Shown here: piece by piece, positions 23,142-31,599 of the stretch
How the letters are laid out: each line of letters begins with the position of its first letter
Position numbering within the stretch: the stretch's first letter is position 1
Origin: Burkholderiaceae bacterium
GTDB taxonomy: Bacteria; Pseudomonadota; Gammaproteobacteria; Burkholderiales; Burkholderiaceae_F
Length of the DNA: 36,349 nucleotides
Assembly (NCBI GenBank): GCA_019236735.1
Contig: JAFAIM010000084.1
Span: 1-36,349 of the forward strand
Reading direction: 5' to 3'
Made by a program: the position numbers and the translations under genes
The notes under the pieces: generated by a model
What the model saw: only the letters and a program-made list of their open reading frames with translations
What the model was told of the DNA's origin: nothing
The model's database searches: none

Positions 23142-24269
23142 TCAATAGTGGGACGCTCTGACATCCGCGGTTGAAATTTTTCCGCGCAGCACGCGGAACA
23201 CCCAAGTCGTGTAGCCCAAGATGATCGGGACGAATATCAGTGCCGCCACCATCATGATGAACAGCGTGTGCTGGCTGCTCGACGCATCCCAGATCGTCAG
23301 ACTCGCAGCCGGCGCCTTCGACGATGGCAACAGGAATGGAAACAGGCTCGCCGCGGCGGTGCCGATGACGCTCGCTTGAACGATGGCGCTGGCGATGAAC
23401 GCCAAGCCCGCGCGCCGCAGCGCCAGCGCGAGCCCCGCTGCAGCGGTCCCGACCGAAACGGCAGCCGGCAGCAGCCAGAGCTCGGGAGCAACGGTGTAGT
23501 TTCGGAGCCAGGCGCCGGTCGCGCGCTGTACTGTTTTGGCAAGCGGATTCGATGGCCCGGCATGGTCGATCGCGCCGGCAATCGAGAAACCTTCGATGCT
23601 GCCCAGCCACACGCCGCAGACGGCCATCGCTGCCAGCAGCGCGATCGAGGCGCCGACTCCGACCCGTGCGGCGCGATCCGCGAGCCGGTCCTCGGTCTTC
23701 AGCGCCGCATAGCAGGCACCGTGCAGGACCAGCATTGCCAAGCTCGCGATTCCCGAAACAAGCGCAAAGGGGCGCAACAGGCCGAAGAAGCCTGCACTCG
23801 AGATCGGACGGTGCAAATCGTCGAGCTCGAACGGCAATCCGAGGAACAGGTTTCCCACCACGATCCCGCACAGCACCGACGGCACGACGCCGCTCGCGAA
23901 AAGCGCCCAGTCCCAGCCGTTGCGCCAGCGCGCGTGCGCCAGCTTGTCGCGGAACGAAAGCCCCACCGGGCGCAGGATCAATGTGAACAACAGCAGCAGC
24001 AGCGCGAAGTACAACGTCGAGAATGCGGCTGCGTACAACAAGGGAAAGGCGGCAAACACCGCGCCGGCCGCGAGGATCAGCCAGACCTGGTTGCCGTCCC
24101 ACACCGGCTCGATCGCGTGCAGGAGAACACGGCGCTCTTCGTCGCTGCGCCCGACAAAGCGATAGATCACCGCAACGCCCAGGTCAAAACCGTCGGTCAC
24201 CGCAAAGCCGATCAGCAGGACTCCCAGCAGCAACCACCAGAGCACCCGCAGCGTTTCGTAGTCGATCAC
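23142..24269 (-). CDS. cydB: Cytochrome bd ubiquinol oxidase subunit II
   Basis: A 375-residue integral membrane protein, the second large subunit of quinol oxidase bd. It opens ETLRVLWWLLLGVLLIGFAVTDGFDLG, the standard CydB N-terminus, followed by EPVWDGNQVWLILAAGAVFAAFP and RPVGLSFRDK, and closes with LGYTTWVFRVLRGK. About eight or nine transmembrane helices are visible. The start is a GTG overlapping the cydA stop (GTGA), so synthesis is coupled to CydA. The complex reduces oxygen to water with high affinity and adds to proton motive force, which supports low-oxygen growth. Confidence 0.95.
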   Translation of the reverse strand: MIDYETLRVLWWLLLGVLLIGFAVTDGFDLGVAVIYRFVGRSDEERRVLLHAIEPVWDGNQVWLILAAGAVFAAFPLLYAAAFSTLYFALLLLLFTLILRPVGLSFRDKLAHARWRNGWDWALFASGVVPSVLCGIVVGNLFLGLPFELDDLHRPISSAGFFGLLRPFALVSGIASLAMLVLHGACYAALKTEDRLADRAARVGVGASIALLAAMAVCGVWLGSIEGFSIAGAIDHAGPSNPLAKTVQRATGAWLRNYTVAPELWLLPAAVSVGTAAAGLALALRRAGLAFIASAIVQASVIGTAAASLFPFLLPSSKAPAASLTIWDASSSQHTLFIMMVAALIFVPIILGYTTWVFRVLRGKISTADVRASHY

Positions 24270-25834
24270 CAGTTATCCTCCTCGTGCTCGACGGGCGCAG
24301 ACACCGGCCAGTAGCCGAGCTGCTCGGGGCCGTGCCGCACGATCCGCACCATTAGGACCAGCTCGAAAACGGCCAGCGCCGTGTACAGCAGCACGAACCC
24401 GGTCAGCGATGCGATCACGTTGCCGGCCGGCTGCGGCGACACACCCAGAAAGGTCGGCAGCACTGCCTCGATCGCCCACGGCTGCCGGCCGTATTCGGCG
24501 ACGACCCATCCGAGCTCGGCGGCGATCCAGGGCAGCGGCAACGCCCACGGCACCCATCGCAGATACCAGCGATGCTGCTCGAAGCGATGCCTGGCCGACA
24601 GGTAGAAGGAGAACGCGAACAGGGCGATCAACAGCAGCCCCACCCCGACCATCACGCGAAACGCCCAGAACAGCACCGGCACGTTCGGAATCGTCGACTC
24701 CGCCGCGCGCTGGATCTGTTCCTGCGTCGCGCGCGGCGGATCGGTGGTCTGTCGAAGCAGCAGCAGGCCGTAACCGAGATCACCCTGGTACTGGCGTAGC
24801 TGCTCGCGTGCCTCGGCGTCGTGTGGATCGTGGCGCAGTTTCACCAGCGCTTCGTACGCCTTCGCTCCGCGAACGATGCGTGCGCGCGCCCGCTCCACCA
24901 GCTCCTCGATTCCCGGCACCTCCTTGCTGATCGAGCGAGTCGCGATCAGCCCGAGCAGCCATGGCACCTTGATCGCGGCGTGCGTCTTGCGCTGCTCCAC
25001 ATCGGGCAGGCCGAATACGGTGAGGCTCGCCGGCGCAGGCTCGGTCTTCCATTCGGCCTCGATCGCGGCGATCTTCATCTTCTGGTGCTCGGTCGCCGTA
25101 TAGCCCGACTCGTCGCCGAGCACGACGACCGAAAGCGACGATGCCAGCCCGAAGCTCGCAGCAACCGCCATCGAGCGCCTGGCGAAGTCACGGTTGCGCC
25201 CGCGCGCGAGCCACCAGGCGCTGAGCGCGAGCACGAACACCGCACCAACAACGTAAGCGGCCGCAACGGTGTGGACGAATTTGGACTGCGCGACCGGATT
25301 GAAGAACACCTCGTAGAACGACCCGAGCTCCATCCGCATCGTGTCGAAATTGAAGCTCGCTCCGACCGGGTTCTGCATCCACGCGTTGGCGACCAGGATC
25401 CAGAGGGCGGAGAAGTTCGAGCCGATCGCCGTCAGGAACGTCACGATCAGGTGCGCCAGCTTGGACAGCCGGTTCCAGCCGAAGAAGAACAGGCCGACGA
25501 ACGTCGACTCGAGGAAGAACGCCATTAAACCTTCGAGGGCCAGAGGGGCTCCGAACACGTCGCCGACGTAATGGGAGTAATAGGCCCAGTTGGTTCCGAA
25601 TTGGAACTCCATCGTCAGCCCGGTCGCCACTCCCATCGCGAAGTTGATGCCGAACAGCACACCCCAGTAGCGAGTCATCTGGCGCCAGATCTCGCGGCCC
25701 GTCATCACGTACGTGGCTTCCATGACCACCAGGATCATCGAAAGCCCGATCGTCAGCGGTACGAACAGGAAGTGGTACAGCGCGGTGACGGCGAACTGCA
25801 GGCGTGATAGACAAACCAGATGCAGGTCGATCAT
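24266..25834 (-). CDS. cydA: Cytochrome bd ubiquinol oxidase subunit I
   Basis: The haem-carrying subunit of cytochrome bd oxidase, 522 residues, the length of the E. coli long-Q-loop form. Expected ligands are seen: His21 (haem b595/d side), His188 in KFVHTVAA and Met395 in AFRVMVGVG (haem b558). The quinol loop has GDESGY followed by QKMKIAAIEAEW, with the conserved Lys254 and Glu259. The long Q-loop continues to about residue 385. The ATG at 25834 follows AGGAGA and overlaps the cydP stop. I ignored the open frame further upstream because it reads through cydP. Confidence 0.96.
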   Translation of the reverse strand: MIDLHLVCLSRLQFAVTALYHFLFVPLTIGLSMILVVMEATYVMTGREIWRQMTRYWGVLFGINFAMGVATGLTMEFQFGTNWAYYSHYVGDVFGAPLALEGLMAFFLESTFVGLFFFGWNRLSKLAHLIVTFLTAIGSNFSALWILVANAWMQNPVGASFNFDTMRMELGSFYEVFFNPVAQSKFVHTVAAAYVVGAVFVLALSAWWLARGRNRDFARRSMAVAASFGLASSLSVVVLGDESGYTATEHQKMKIAAIEAEWKTEPAPASLTVFGLPDVEQRKTHAAIKVPWLLGLIATRSISKEVPGIEELVERARARIVRGAKAYEALVKLRHDPHDAEAREQLRQYQGDLGYGLLLLRQTTDPPRATQEQIQRAAESTIPNVPVLFWAFRVMVGVGLLLIALFAFSFYLSARHRFEQHRWYLRWVPWALPLPWIAAELGWVVAEYGRQPWAIEAVLPTFLGVSPQPAGNVIASLTGFVLLYTALAVFELVLMVRIVRHGPEQLGYWPVSAPVEHEEDNW

Positions 25835-26043
25835 CGGGTCTCCTGCGTCAAGTGCGCGCCTGCCTCGTCGCTTCCGATCCGCGGGCGGTGCCATGGCGCG
25901 AAGAAGAGCAGCCATAGGGCTGTCAGAGCGCAAAGCTTGAGCGCGAGCGCCCAGCCGATCTTGCGGCCCAGGCCGGTCCGCGGGAGTGCCGGAGCACTGT
26001 GCGCGGCACCCGCGCGATTCGCTCTCGCCGCGATCTCGTTCAT
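25831..26043 (-). CDS. cydP: CydP, small cytochrome bd oxidase-associated protein
   Basis: A 70-residue single-pass membrane protein. A charged N-terminus leads into LGRKIGWALALKLCALTALWLLFFAPW, the pattern of the CydP family found just upstream of cydA in proteobacteria. The ATG at 26043 is the best start. Its TGA overlaps the cydA ATG (ATGA), so cydP-cydA-cydB are translated as a chain, with cydX following. The role is thought to be in assembly or stability of the oxidase; this is family knowledge and unproven here. Confidence 0.82.
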   Translation of the reverse strand: MNEIAARANRAGAAHSAPALPRTGLGRKIGWALALKLCALTALWLLFFAPWHRPRIGSDEAGAHLTQETR

Positions 26044-26125
26044 GGTCCTTGTGCCGTCATGCTCCCTAGGCCGGATGCCTTGATGGTCCATACGCAGGCC
26101 GGTCGATGCAGCGGACGCTTGTTGT

Positions 26126-27574
26126 TCAGAATGGCGTTTCGGCTACTACCTGTGCGATCGTGCTCGTGAGTTTCTTCGCGTAATCGATCTGCAAGAACTC
26201 GTTAGGTCCGTGCGCATTGGACTGCGGTCCCAGCACTCCCGTGATCACGAACTGCGACTGCGGGAAGCGCTCTCCCAGCATCGAGATAAACGGGATCGTT
26301 CCGCCTTCGCCCATCCACACCGGCTCCAGGCCGTATTGCGCGAGCGATGCGCGCTGCAGCGACTGCTCCAGCCACGCCGCGGTCGCCGGCGCATTCCAAC
26401 CCGAGGCAGCGCTGTCCGCTTCGAAGGACACGCGGGCCCCATAGGGTGGATCGGCCAACAGGATCTGCTGGAGCCGCTGCACCGCCTGGCGTGCATCGAC
26501 CGTCGGCGGCAGGCGCACGCTCAGCTTCAGCTCGGTACCGGGCCGCAATACGTTGCCCGCCTCCTTGGGTTCGGGCAGGCCGGTGGCGCCGATCACGGAC
26601 AGCGTCGCCTTCCACGTGCGGTTCAGGATCGCTTCGACCGGGTCGCTCGTGACCGGGTGGACCCGTTCCGTGCTGCCGGCGTGCGGCGCAACGTTGCTCG
26701 TGGCCCACGGAAACTGCTGCCAGACCTGATCGCCCAGTACGGCTCCTGCGCCGTTCGCTTGTTCGCGTCGATCCGGCGGCACCACGGCATGGAACGCGGG
26801 ATCGAGCAATTCGCCGGTGCGGCTGTCCTCGAGGCGGTCGAGCAGGGCGCGCAGGATCCGGAAGGACGATGGGACGATTCCCGACGCGTTCCCGGAATGC
26901 ACTCCCTCGCGCAGCACTTGCACACGGAGCACGCCTCCGGCCATTCCCCGCAACGATGTGGTCACCCACAAGCGCTCATAATCGCCGCACCCGGAGTCCA
27001 GACCGATCAGCAACGCCACCTGGCCCATCCGCGGCGCCAAATGTTCGAGGTAGGCGGGCAGGTCGAAGCTGCCGCTCTCCTCGCAGGTCTCGATCAAACC
27101 GACGCAGCGTGGTCGCGGCACGCCGCTCGTATCGAGTGCAGCGATCGCGGCCAGCGCCGCATAGATCGCGTAACCGTCGTCGGCAGCGCCGCGCCCGTAC
27201 AGGCGGCCATTTTCGAGCACCGGCAACCACGGACCGAGACCGGCGCGCCAGCCCGACATTTCCGGCTGCTTGTCCAGGTGACCGTAGAACAGAACGGTGC
27301 GTTCCGCGGCGCCGGCGCGCGTTGGTGGCGCGTCGAAGAATACGCACGGGGTGCGTCCATCCAGCGTGACGATTTCCACCTTCAGCCCGCGCACCGGCTG
27401 CATCCGCGCCCATGCCAGCGCATCGCGCGCGACGCGCTCCAGGTGCCCGTGCGCAACCCACGCGGGATCGAAGGCCGGCGACTTGGCAGGGATTCGGATG
27501 TAGTCGCTCAGGCGGGCGACAATCGCGTGGTCCCAGCGATCTTCCACGAACTGACGAGCGGCTGCCGGAAGCAT
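26126..27574 (-). CDS. M20 family metallopeptidase
   Basis: A 482-residue cytosolic dizinc peptidase of the M20 (carnosinase/CPG2-like dipeptidase) type. Ligands and catalytic residues appear in order: His99 and Asp101 in LFYGHLDKQPE, bridging Asp132 in GRGAADDG, the base and ligand Glu165-Glu166 in IETCEESGS, Asp in IGLDSGCGD and the last His in NAHGPNEF. The middle section around 215-340 is the lid/dimerisation domain. It likely hydrolyses dipeptides or acylated amino acids. It sits between the cyd operon (82 bases) and the S9 peptidase gene (42 bases) on the same strand. Confidence 0.92.
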   Translation of the reverse strand: MLPAAARQFVEDRWDHAIVARLSDYIRIPAKSPAFDPAWVAHGHLERVARDALAWARMQPVRGLKVEIVTLDGRTPCVFFDAPPTRAGAAERTVLFYGHLDKQPEMSGWRAGLGPWLPVLENGRLYGRGAADDGYAIYAALAAIAALDTSGVPRPRCVGLIETCEESGSFDLPAYLEHLAPRMGQVALLIGLDSGCGDYERLWVTTSLRGMAGGVLRVQVLREGVHSGNASGIVPSSFRILRALLDRLEDSRTGELLDPAFHAVVPPDRREQANGAGAVLGDQVWQQFPWATSNVAPHAGSTERVHPVTSDPVEAILNRTWKATLSVIGATGLPEPKEAGNVLRPGTELKLSVRLPPTVDARQAVQRLQQILLADPPYGARVSFEADSAASGWNAPATAAWLEQSLQRASLAQYGLEPVWMGEGGTIPFISMLGERFPQSQFVITGVLGPQSNAHGPNEFLQIDYAKKLTSTIAQVVAETPF

Positions 27575-27616
27575 GTTGCGACGGCTTTCGAAAGGGAAAG
27601 AATACCCCGATCGGCG

Positions 27617-29617
27617 TCAGTGGCCCGCCGGCGTTTTCAGGTTGTCCTCGAAAAAGTGGATCATGTAGCCGAGCGTCAACGCGATGTTGCCGCGCTTGGC
27701 CGAGCCATGTCCCTCGTCCGGGAACAGGATCAGCGGCGCTGAGATGCCGCGCGCCGCCAGCGCATCGTGGATCTGGATCGCCTCGCCCGCCGGGACGCGC
27801 GGATCGTTCAGTCCTTGTATCAGCAGCAGCGGCCCCTGTACCCGATCCAGGTAATTTATCGGCGAGAGCTTGCGCAGCGCCTCGGCATCCTTGTCGGGAT
27901 CGCCGTACTTACCGGTGCGCAGGCTGCGCCGGTACGCGGCCGTGTTCCGCAGGAACGTCTCAAGGTTGCTGATGCCGACGTTTTCAGCGCCCGCATCGTA
28001 CGTGCCGGCGAACATCGTCATTGCCACCAGCGTCGAGTAGCCACCGTAGCTGCCGCCCATGACGCCAACGCGAGGTGCCTTGCCGTTGCGTCCCCAGTGG
28101 GCGCGGATCCACTTGCCGGCGTCGTCGATGTCGCCGATCACGTCCAGACGCTTCGGTCCGGTGTCGGCGTCCAGCCACGCCTTGCCGTAGCCGTCGCTCC
28201 CGCGAACGTTCGGCTCAGCGAATACGAAGCCGGCTTCCACGAACAACTGCGCGCGCGGCGAGAAGCCGGGTCGCGCCTGCGATTCGGGCCCACCGTGGAA
28301 CTGGACCACCACCGGGCAAGGATCCTGCGCCGCGTTCTCGTCCGGTGCGCAACCCGCCGGAAAGCGGACGAACATCGGAATCGGGGTGCCGTCAGCTGCC
28401 GGATATGACATCAGTTTCGGCGCGACGAAAGTGGAAAGGTCGAATTCGGGCGCCGCTGCCAGGACCCATTGTGTGAGCTTGCCCTCGCGCCAATCCCACA
28501 CGTAGCTCACTGGTGGCGACTGCGCAGTCTCGATGGCGATCGTGACGAACCGACCGTCCCGGCTCGACCCGCCAGCGCGGACCTGCTCGGCTTGGCGCGG
28601 CAGCGGCAAATCGAGCGGCGCGAAAGTCTGCGCGTCGAGCACCGCAAGGCGTGTGTAGCCGCCGTCGTTCAGGCTCGCGTAGATGTGCCAGCGCGCCCGA
28701 TCGATCGAAAAGCCCGCGACGTCCATCGAACGCGGAGCCAGCACCTCGTGAAAGCTCTCGGGTTTCGTGTCGGAGCCGATCTGCCAGCGGTACAGGCGGC
28801 GGAAGTCGCTGAACTTGTTGGTCAGCACGATCAGCTCGCCAGGGTGTGCTGCGTAGGCGGCGTCGTATTCGGTCTGCTCACCCGCCCCCAGCAGCGGCGT
28901 GCTGTGTCCAGTGGCCGGCTCGAATTCGACATACTCGGCCGCGAACGGTCCGGTCGCCTTCGCCAGCAGCAGTCGCAGCTGTGCGCCCGCGCCGGTGTGA
29001 TCGGCCACCCTCCATAGTCCTTTTTCCGAGAACACCAGCGTCTTTGCGCCCGTGGCCAGCTCGTAGCGGTAGATCGCGTAACTGTCCGACGCAAGTTCGT
29101 TCGAATGGAAGTACAGCTGCCTGCTGTCGTCGCTGACGAAGTCGAATAGCGTTCGCACGTTCGGGATCTTCTGCACCGTCTTCAAAGATCCGCCCTCGGT
29201 CGACTGCAGGTACAGGCCCGGATTTTCCTGTCCGCCTTGGTCGCGCGACACCACGAGCCACTTGCCGTCCGGGGTGACTGCCTCCACGCTGGTGCGATCC
29301 TCCCCCCCGGTGAGCTGGCGAGGGAATCCGAGCGGAGCGTCGATCCGGAAGATCTGCTGCGTGCCGGTGACGCGCCAGCTGAAGTACAGGCGGGAGCCGT
29401 CGGGCGCGACGATCCCCTGGCCAGGAGCGCTCACGTCGAGCATGCTCTGGATGCGGCGGGAAACCTGCGGATCCAGCGCAGGAGGCGCGTACTTCGCGAC
29501 AAGCTCGGGCGAGACGCTGCCGGCGCCCAGCCCCTGGTAGGGCTGCTGCTCGGCTTGCGTATACGCCAGCATCGGCGCGAGCATCAAGGTGAGGCCAAAA
29601 TGGGGTGCGTATCTCAT
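27617..29617 (-). CDS. S9 family prolyl oligopeptidase-like peptidase, exported
   Basis: A 666-residue serine peptidase with an N-terminal signal (FGLTLMLAPMLAYTQA). An N-terminal seven-bladed-type beta-propeller (repeats such as DGSRLYFSWRV, DGKWLVVSRDQGG and DGRFVTIAIETA) precedes the alpha/beta-hydrolase domain starting near residue 410. The catalytic triad is readable: Ser523 in MGGSYGGYSTL, Asp605 in LNDPRVPAGEA and His637 in DEGHGSAKRGN. The family (acylaminoacyl- and dipeptidyl-peptidase types) trims peptides, here probably in the periplasm. The ATG at 29617 overlaps the HAD gene stop (ATGA); frame further upstream is spurious. Confidence 0.92.
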   Translation of the reverse strand: MRYAPHFGLTLMLAPMLAYTQAEQQPYQGLGAGSVSPELVAKYAPPALDPQVSRRIQSMLDVSAPGQGIVAPDGSRLYFSWRVTGTQQIFRIDAPLGFPRQLTGGEDRTSVEAVTPDGKWLVVSRDQGGQENPGLYLQSTEGGSLKTVQKIPNVRTLFDFVSDDSRQLYFHSNELASDSYAIYRYELATGAKTLVFSEKGLWRVADHTGAGAQLRLLLAKATGPFAAEYVEFEPATGHSTPLLGAGEQTEYDAAYAAHPGELIVLTNKFSDFRRLYRWQIGSDTKPESFHEVLAPRSMDVAGFSIDRARWHIYASLNDGGYTRLAVLDAQTFAPLDLPLPRQAEQVRAGGSSRDGRFVTIAIETAQSPPVSYVWDWREGKLTQWVLAAAPEFDLSTFVAPKLMSYPAADGTPIPMFVRFPAGCAPDENAAQDPCPVVVQFHGGPESQARPGFSPRAQLFVEAGFVFAEPNVRGSDGYGKAWLDADTGPKRLDVIGDIDDAGKWIRAHWGRNGKAPRVGVMGGSYGGYSTLVAMTMFAGTYDAGAENVGISNLETFLRNTAAYRRSLRTGKYGDPDKDAEALRKLSPINYLDRVQGPLLLIQGLNDPRVPAGEAIQIHDALAARGISAPLILFPDEGHGSAKRGNIALTLGYMIHFFEDNLKTPAGH

Positions 29618-30345
29618 GGGCTCTCGTCGCAGCCAAGGCGGTGCGCCAATTCTGTCAGGCTCGAAACCGAAACATCGACGGACACGCCCGCACGGCTTTC
29701 TCCTGTGCCCCGACCGTATTCGTCGGGGCGCGCGACGAACGCTGTGCGCAACCCGGCTGCGGCAGCAGCAGCCAGGTCGGATGAATGCGCCGCGACCATC
29801 ATCGCCTGCTCCGGCTTGCAGTCGAATGCCGCCGCGGACGACAGGTACACGACCGGCTTGGGTTTGTAATCGCGCGCGAATTCGGCGCCGAGAATCGCGT
29901 CCCATACGAAGCCGTTGCGCCGCGCCAAATCGGCTATCAGCGAGATATTGCCGTTCGAGCATGGCGCGAGGCGAAAGCGCTTGCGCAGCAGCGCCAGGCC
30001 GGGCGCCACATCCGGCCAGGCGTCGAGCCGGTGCCACGCCAAGTTCAATTCGGTCCGAGTGGCCTCGTCGACGCGATTCGTCCCGAGGGCGAGTCGTTCC
30101 AGCACGATGTCGAGATTGCGCCGGTGCAGGTCATCGAGCTTGCTGAACGGAATGCGTCCGCTGCGAACCTGCTCCATCGAGGGCTGGTACTCGCCGCGCC
30201 ACGCATCCGCGAACGCCTCCCAGTCGACGCAGATGCCGCGGGGGGAAAGCAGCTCGCGCGCCTCGCGAGCAATGGAGCCGCGCCAGTCGACCAACGTGCC
30301 GAAGACGTCGAACAGCAGTGCGCGGATGCATTGAGGTGCAGACAA
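29614..30345 (-). CDS. Haloacid dehalogenase type II (HAD family)
   Basis: A HAD hydrolase of about 243 residues. The nucleophile is Asp13 in LLFDVFGTLVDW, the second motif is APCSNGNISL, the lysine is in RDYKPKPVVYLSS, and the last motif is VAAHSSDLAAAAAAGL; the AHSSDL form and CSNGN are typical of type II 2-haloacid dehalogenases. No ATG lies near the domain start. The most likely start is TTG at 30345, 11 bases after the DUF3291 stop, with a poor ribosome site, so this start is uncertain. Such enzymes remove chloride from short 2-halo acids; the real substrate may differ. It overlaps the S9 peptidase gene by ATGA. Confidence 0.85.
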   Translation of the reverse strand: MSAPQCIRALLFDVFGTLVDWRGSIAREARELLSPRGICVDWEAFADAWRGEYQPSMEQVRSGRIPFSKLDDLHRRNLDIVLERLALGTNRVDEATRTELNLAWHRLDAWPDVAPGLALLRKRFRLAPCSNGNISLIADLARRNGFVWDAILGAEFARDYKPKPVVYLSSAAAFDCKPEQAMMVAAHSSDLAAAAAAGLRTAFVARPDEYGRGTGESRAGVSVDVSVSSLTELAHRLGCDESP

Positions 30346-30356
30346 GGTCGATCGGC

Positions 30357-30854
30357 CTACGTGGCCGGGCAGGCGTCGCCGAGTTCGAACGGAGCCCCGA
30401 CTTCCGGAGGATCCGGCGGATGAAATGCCTGGCGGAACGTGAACGCTTCCCGAGTAGGACCTTTGTTGCGCAACACTGTCAATCTGGCAAGCGCCTCGTC
30501 GATCGACGGACGGTGGCCTTTCGGGATCCACCACAGCACGAGGTACGCCTCGTCCATGCGCTCGAACCACTGCTGGCGCCGTCGCATGATTTCGACATGC
30601 GCCGACCGGTAAACGAAGGTGTTTAGCGACGCGACGTCCTGCCACACCGACAAGTTGACCAGTGTCTTCTCATCCACCGGTCGCAGCGCAGTGGCGTCGC
30701 CCTCTTCGGTCTGCAGGCGCCATACGAATCCCGCGGTCGCCTCGGCCAAGGCATTGACGCGATCGAGGTTGGCGACGAAATCGGCCATGCCAGGCGAGTC
30801 GAGGGGCTCCTTCATCACGGCGATGTTCAACTGCGCCAGCTCGTATTGGGCCAT
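30357..30854 (-). CDS. DUF3291 family protein
   Basis: A 165-residue soluble protein matching DUF3291, a ferredoxin-like (dimeric alpha-beta barrel) fold. Landmarks are YELAQLNIAVMKEPLDSP, FVWRLQTEEGD, LVNLSVWQDVASLNTFVYRS, AYLVLWWIPKGHRPS and the closing PTREAFTFRQAFHPP. ATG at 30854 with GAGAGAC nearby. The function is unknown. Related folds host antibiotic monooxygenases and stress proteins, but no catalytic residue is assigned in this family. It forms a probable three-gene unit with the HAD and S9 peptidase genes. Confidence 0.85.
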   Translation of the reverse strand: MAQYELAQLNIAVMKEPLDSPGMADFVANLDRVNALAEATAGFVWRLQTEEGDATALRPVDEKTLVNLSVWQDVASLNTFVYRSAHVEIMRRRQQWFERMDEAYLVLWWIPKGHRPSIDEALARLTVLRNKGPTREAFTFRQAFHPPDPPEVGAPFELGDACPAT

Positions 30855-30912
30855 CGGAGTCTCTCGCCACCAATCTGCGGCGAGCGTAACACGCCGCCTC
30901 CGCGCACAAACC

Positions 30913-31488
30913 TCAAACCTTTGCCACGTCCTTGAGCATGCCGCGCGCCTTGAACGAGAGAACGACGAGCAGCACACCGAACACAATCGCGTATGAGGCG
31001 ATGAGCCAAAGGACAGCAAGTGCACCCGCTCCCGGCTGTGCGACCAGCAGCACGCCGAAGGCAACGGAAGCAAGGCCCGCAAGTATCAAGGCCCATTCGC
31101 CACGGATTTCCCGACGCAGGCGGATTGCCGCAACAATCTGGAGCACGCCGGTGGCGATCGCCCAGGCCGCGATGTAAAAAAGAAGTACGAGCGCAGTGAC
31201 CTGTGGCGCAAGAAAGGTCAGGATCCCTGCACCGATTCCGACAACTCCCCACAGCAGCATCACCCACCAGTGCTCGTGATCGCCGCGCCCGGAGATCGCC
31301 ATCCAGATCGCCAGAATGCCATCGGCGGTTGCATACGCTCCGAAGAGCAGCACCAGCACGGCGAGCGAGATTCCCGGCATCAGCCAGGTGATCAGGCCGA
31401 ACACGATCGCGGCGATTCCGCGCAACAGCAGCACCCACCACGAGCGGGAGAGAATGGAACCAAGGTGCCTTTCGATTGCGTTCGACAT
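30913..31488 (-). CDS. HdeD-family (DUF308) membrane protein
   Basis: A 191-residue inner-membrane protein with six hydrophobic helices in the HdeD pattern: SWWVLLLRGIAAIVFGLITW, GISLAVLVLLFGAYATADG, HWWVMLLWGVVGIGAGI, then a similar second half with WALILAGLASVAFGVLLV and a final LWLIASYAIVFGV. HdeD contributes to acid resistance at high cell density in E. coli; homologues elsewhere are uncharacterised. The ATG at 31488 is nine bases after AAGGAGG; a GTG two codons earlier sits too near that site. 58 bases separate it from the DUF3291 gene start. Confidence 0.88.
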   Translation of the reverse strand: MSNAIERHLGSILSRSWWVLLLRGIAAIVFGLITWLMPGISLAVLVLLFGAYATADGILAIWMAISGRGDHEHWWVMLLWGVVGIGAGILTFLAPQVTALVLLFYIAAWAIATGVLQIVAAIRLRREIRGEWALILAGLASVAFGVLLVAQPGAGALAVLWLIASYAIVFGVLLVVLSFKARGMLKDVAKV

Positions 31489-31599
31489 CGGCACTCTCCT
31501 CCTTGTGATTGATTACCGGATTTAAGCCGATTTTCGCGAAGTACTCGATCCCGTTCTTCGTACCCCGCATGCGGCAATCGCAATACCTGAACCGTTCGA

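Noticed and set aside
24270-24560. A second minus-strand frame within cydA
   Set aside because: Out-of-frame translation of CydA with no CydA motifs.
26210-27742. A 510-codon plus-strand open frame opposite the M20 peptidase gene
   Set aside because: Antisense to a gene with intact catalytic motifs; its composition is typical of a shadow frame.
31495-31599. Possible short gene upstream of the HdeD-like gene (peptide containing GIEYFAKIGLNPVI)
   Set aside because: It reads through into the HdeD gene out of frame, has no ribosome site, and no homologue comes to mind; most likely chance.
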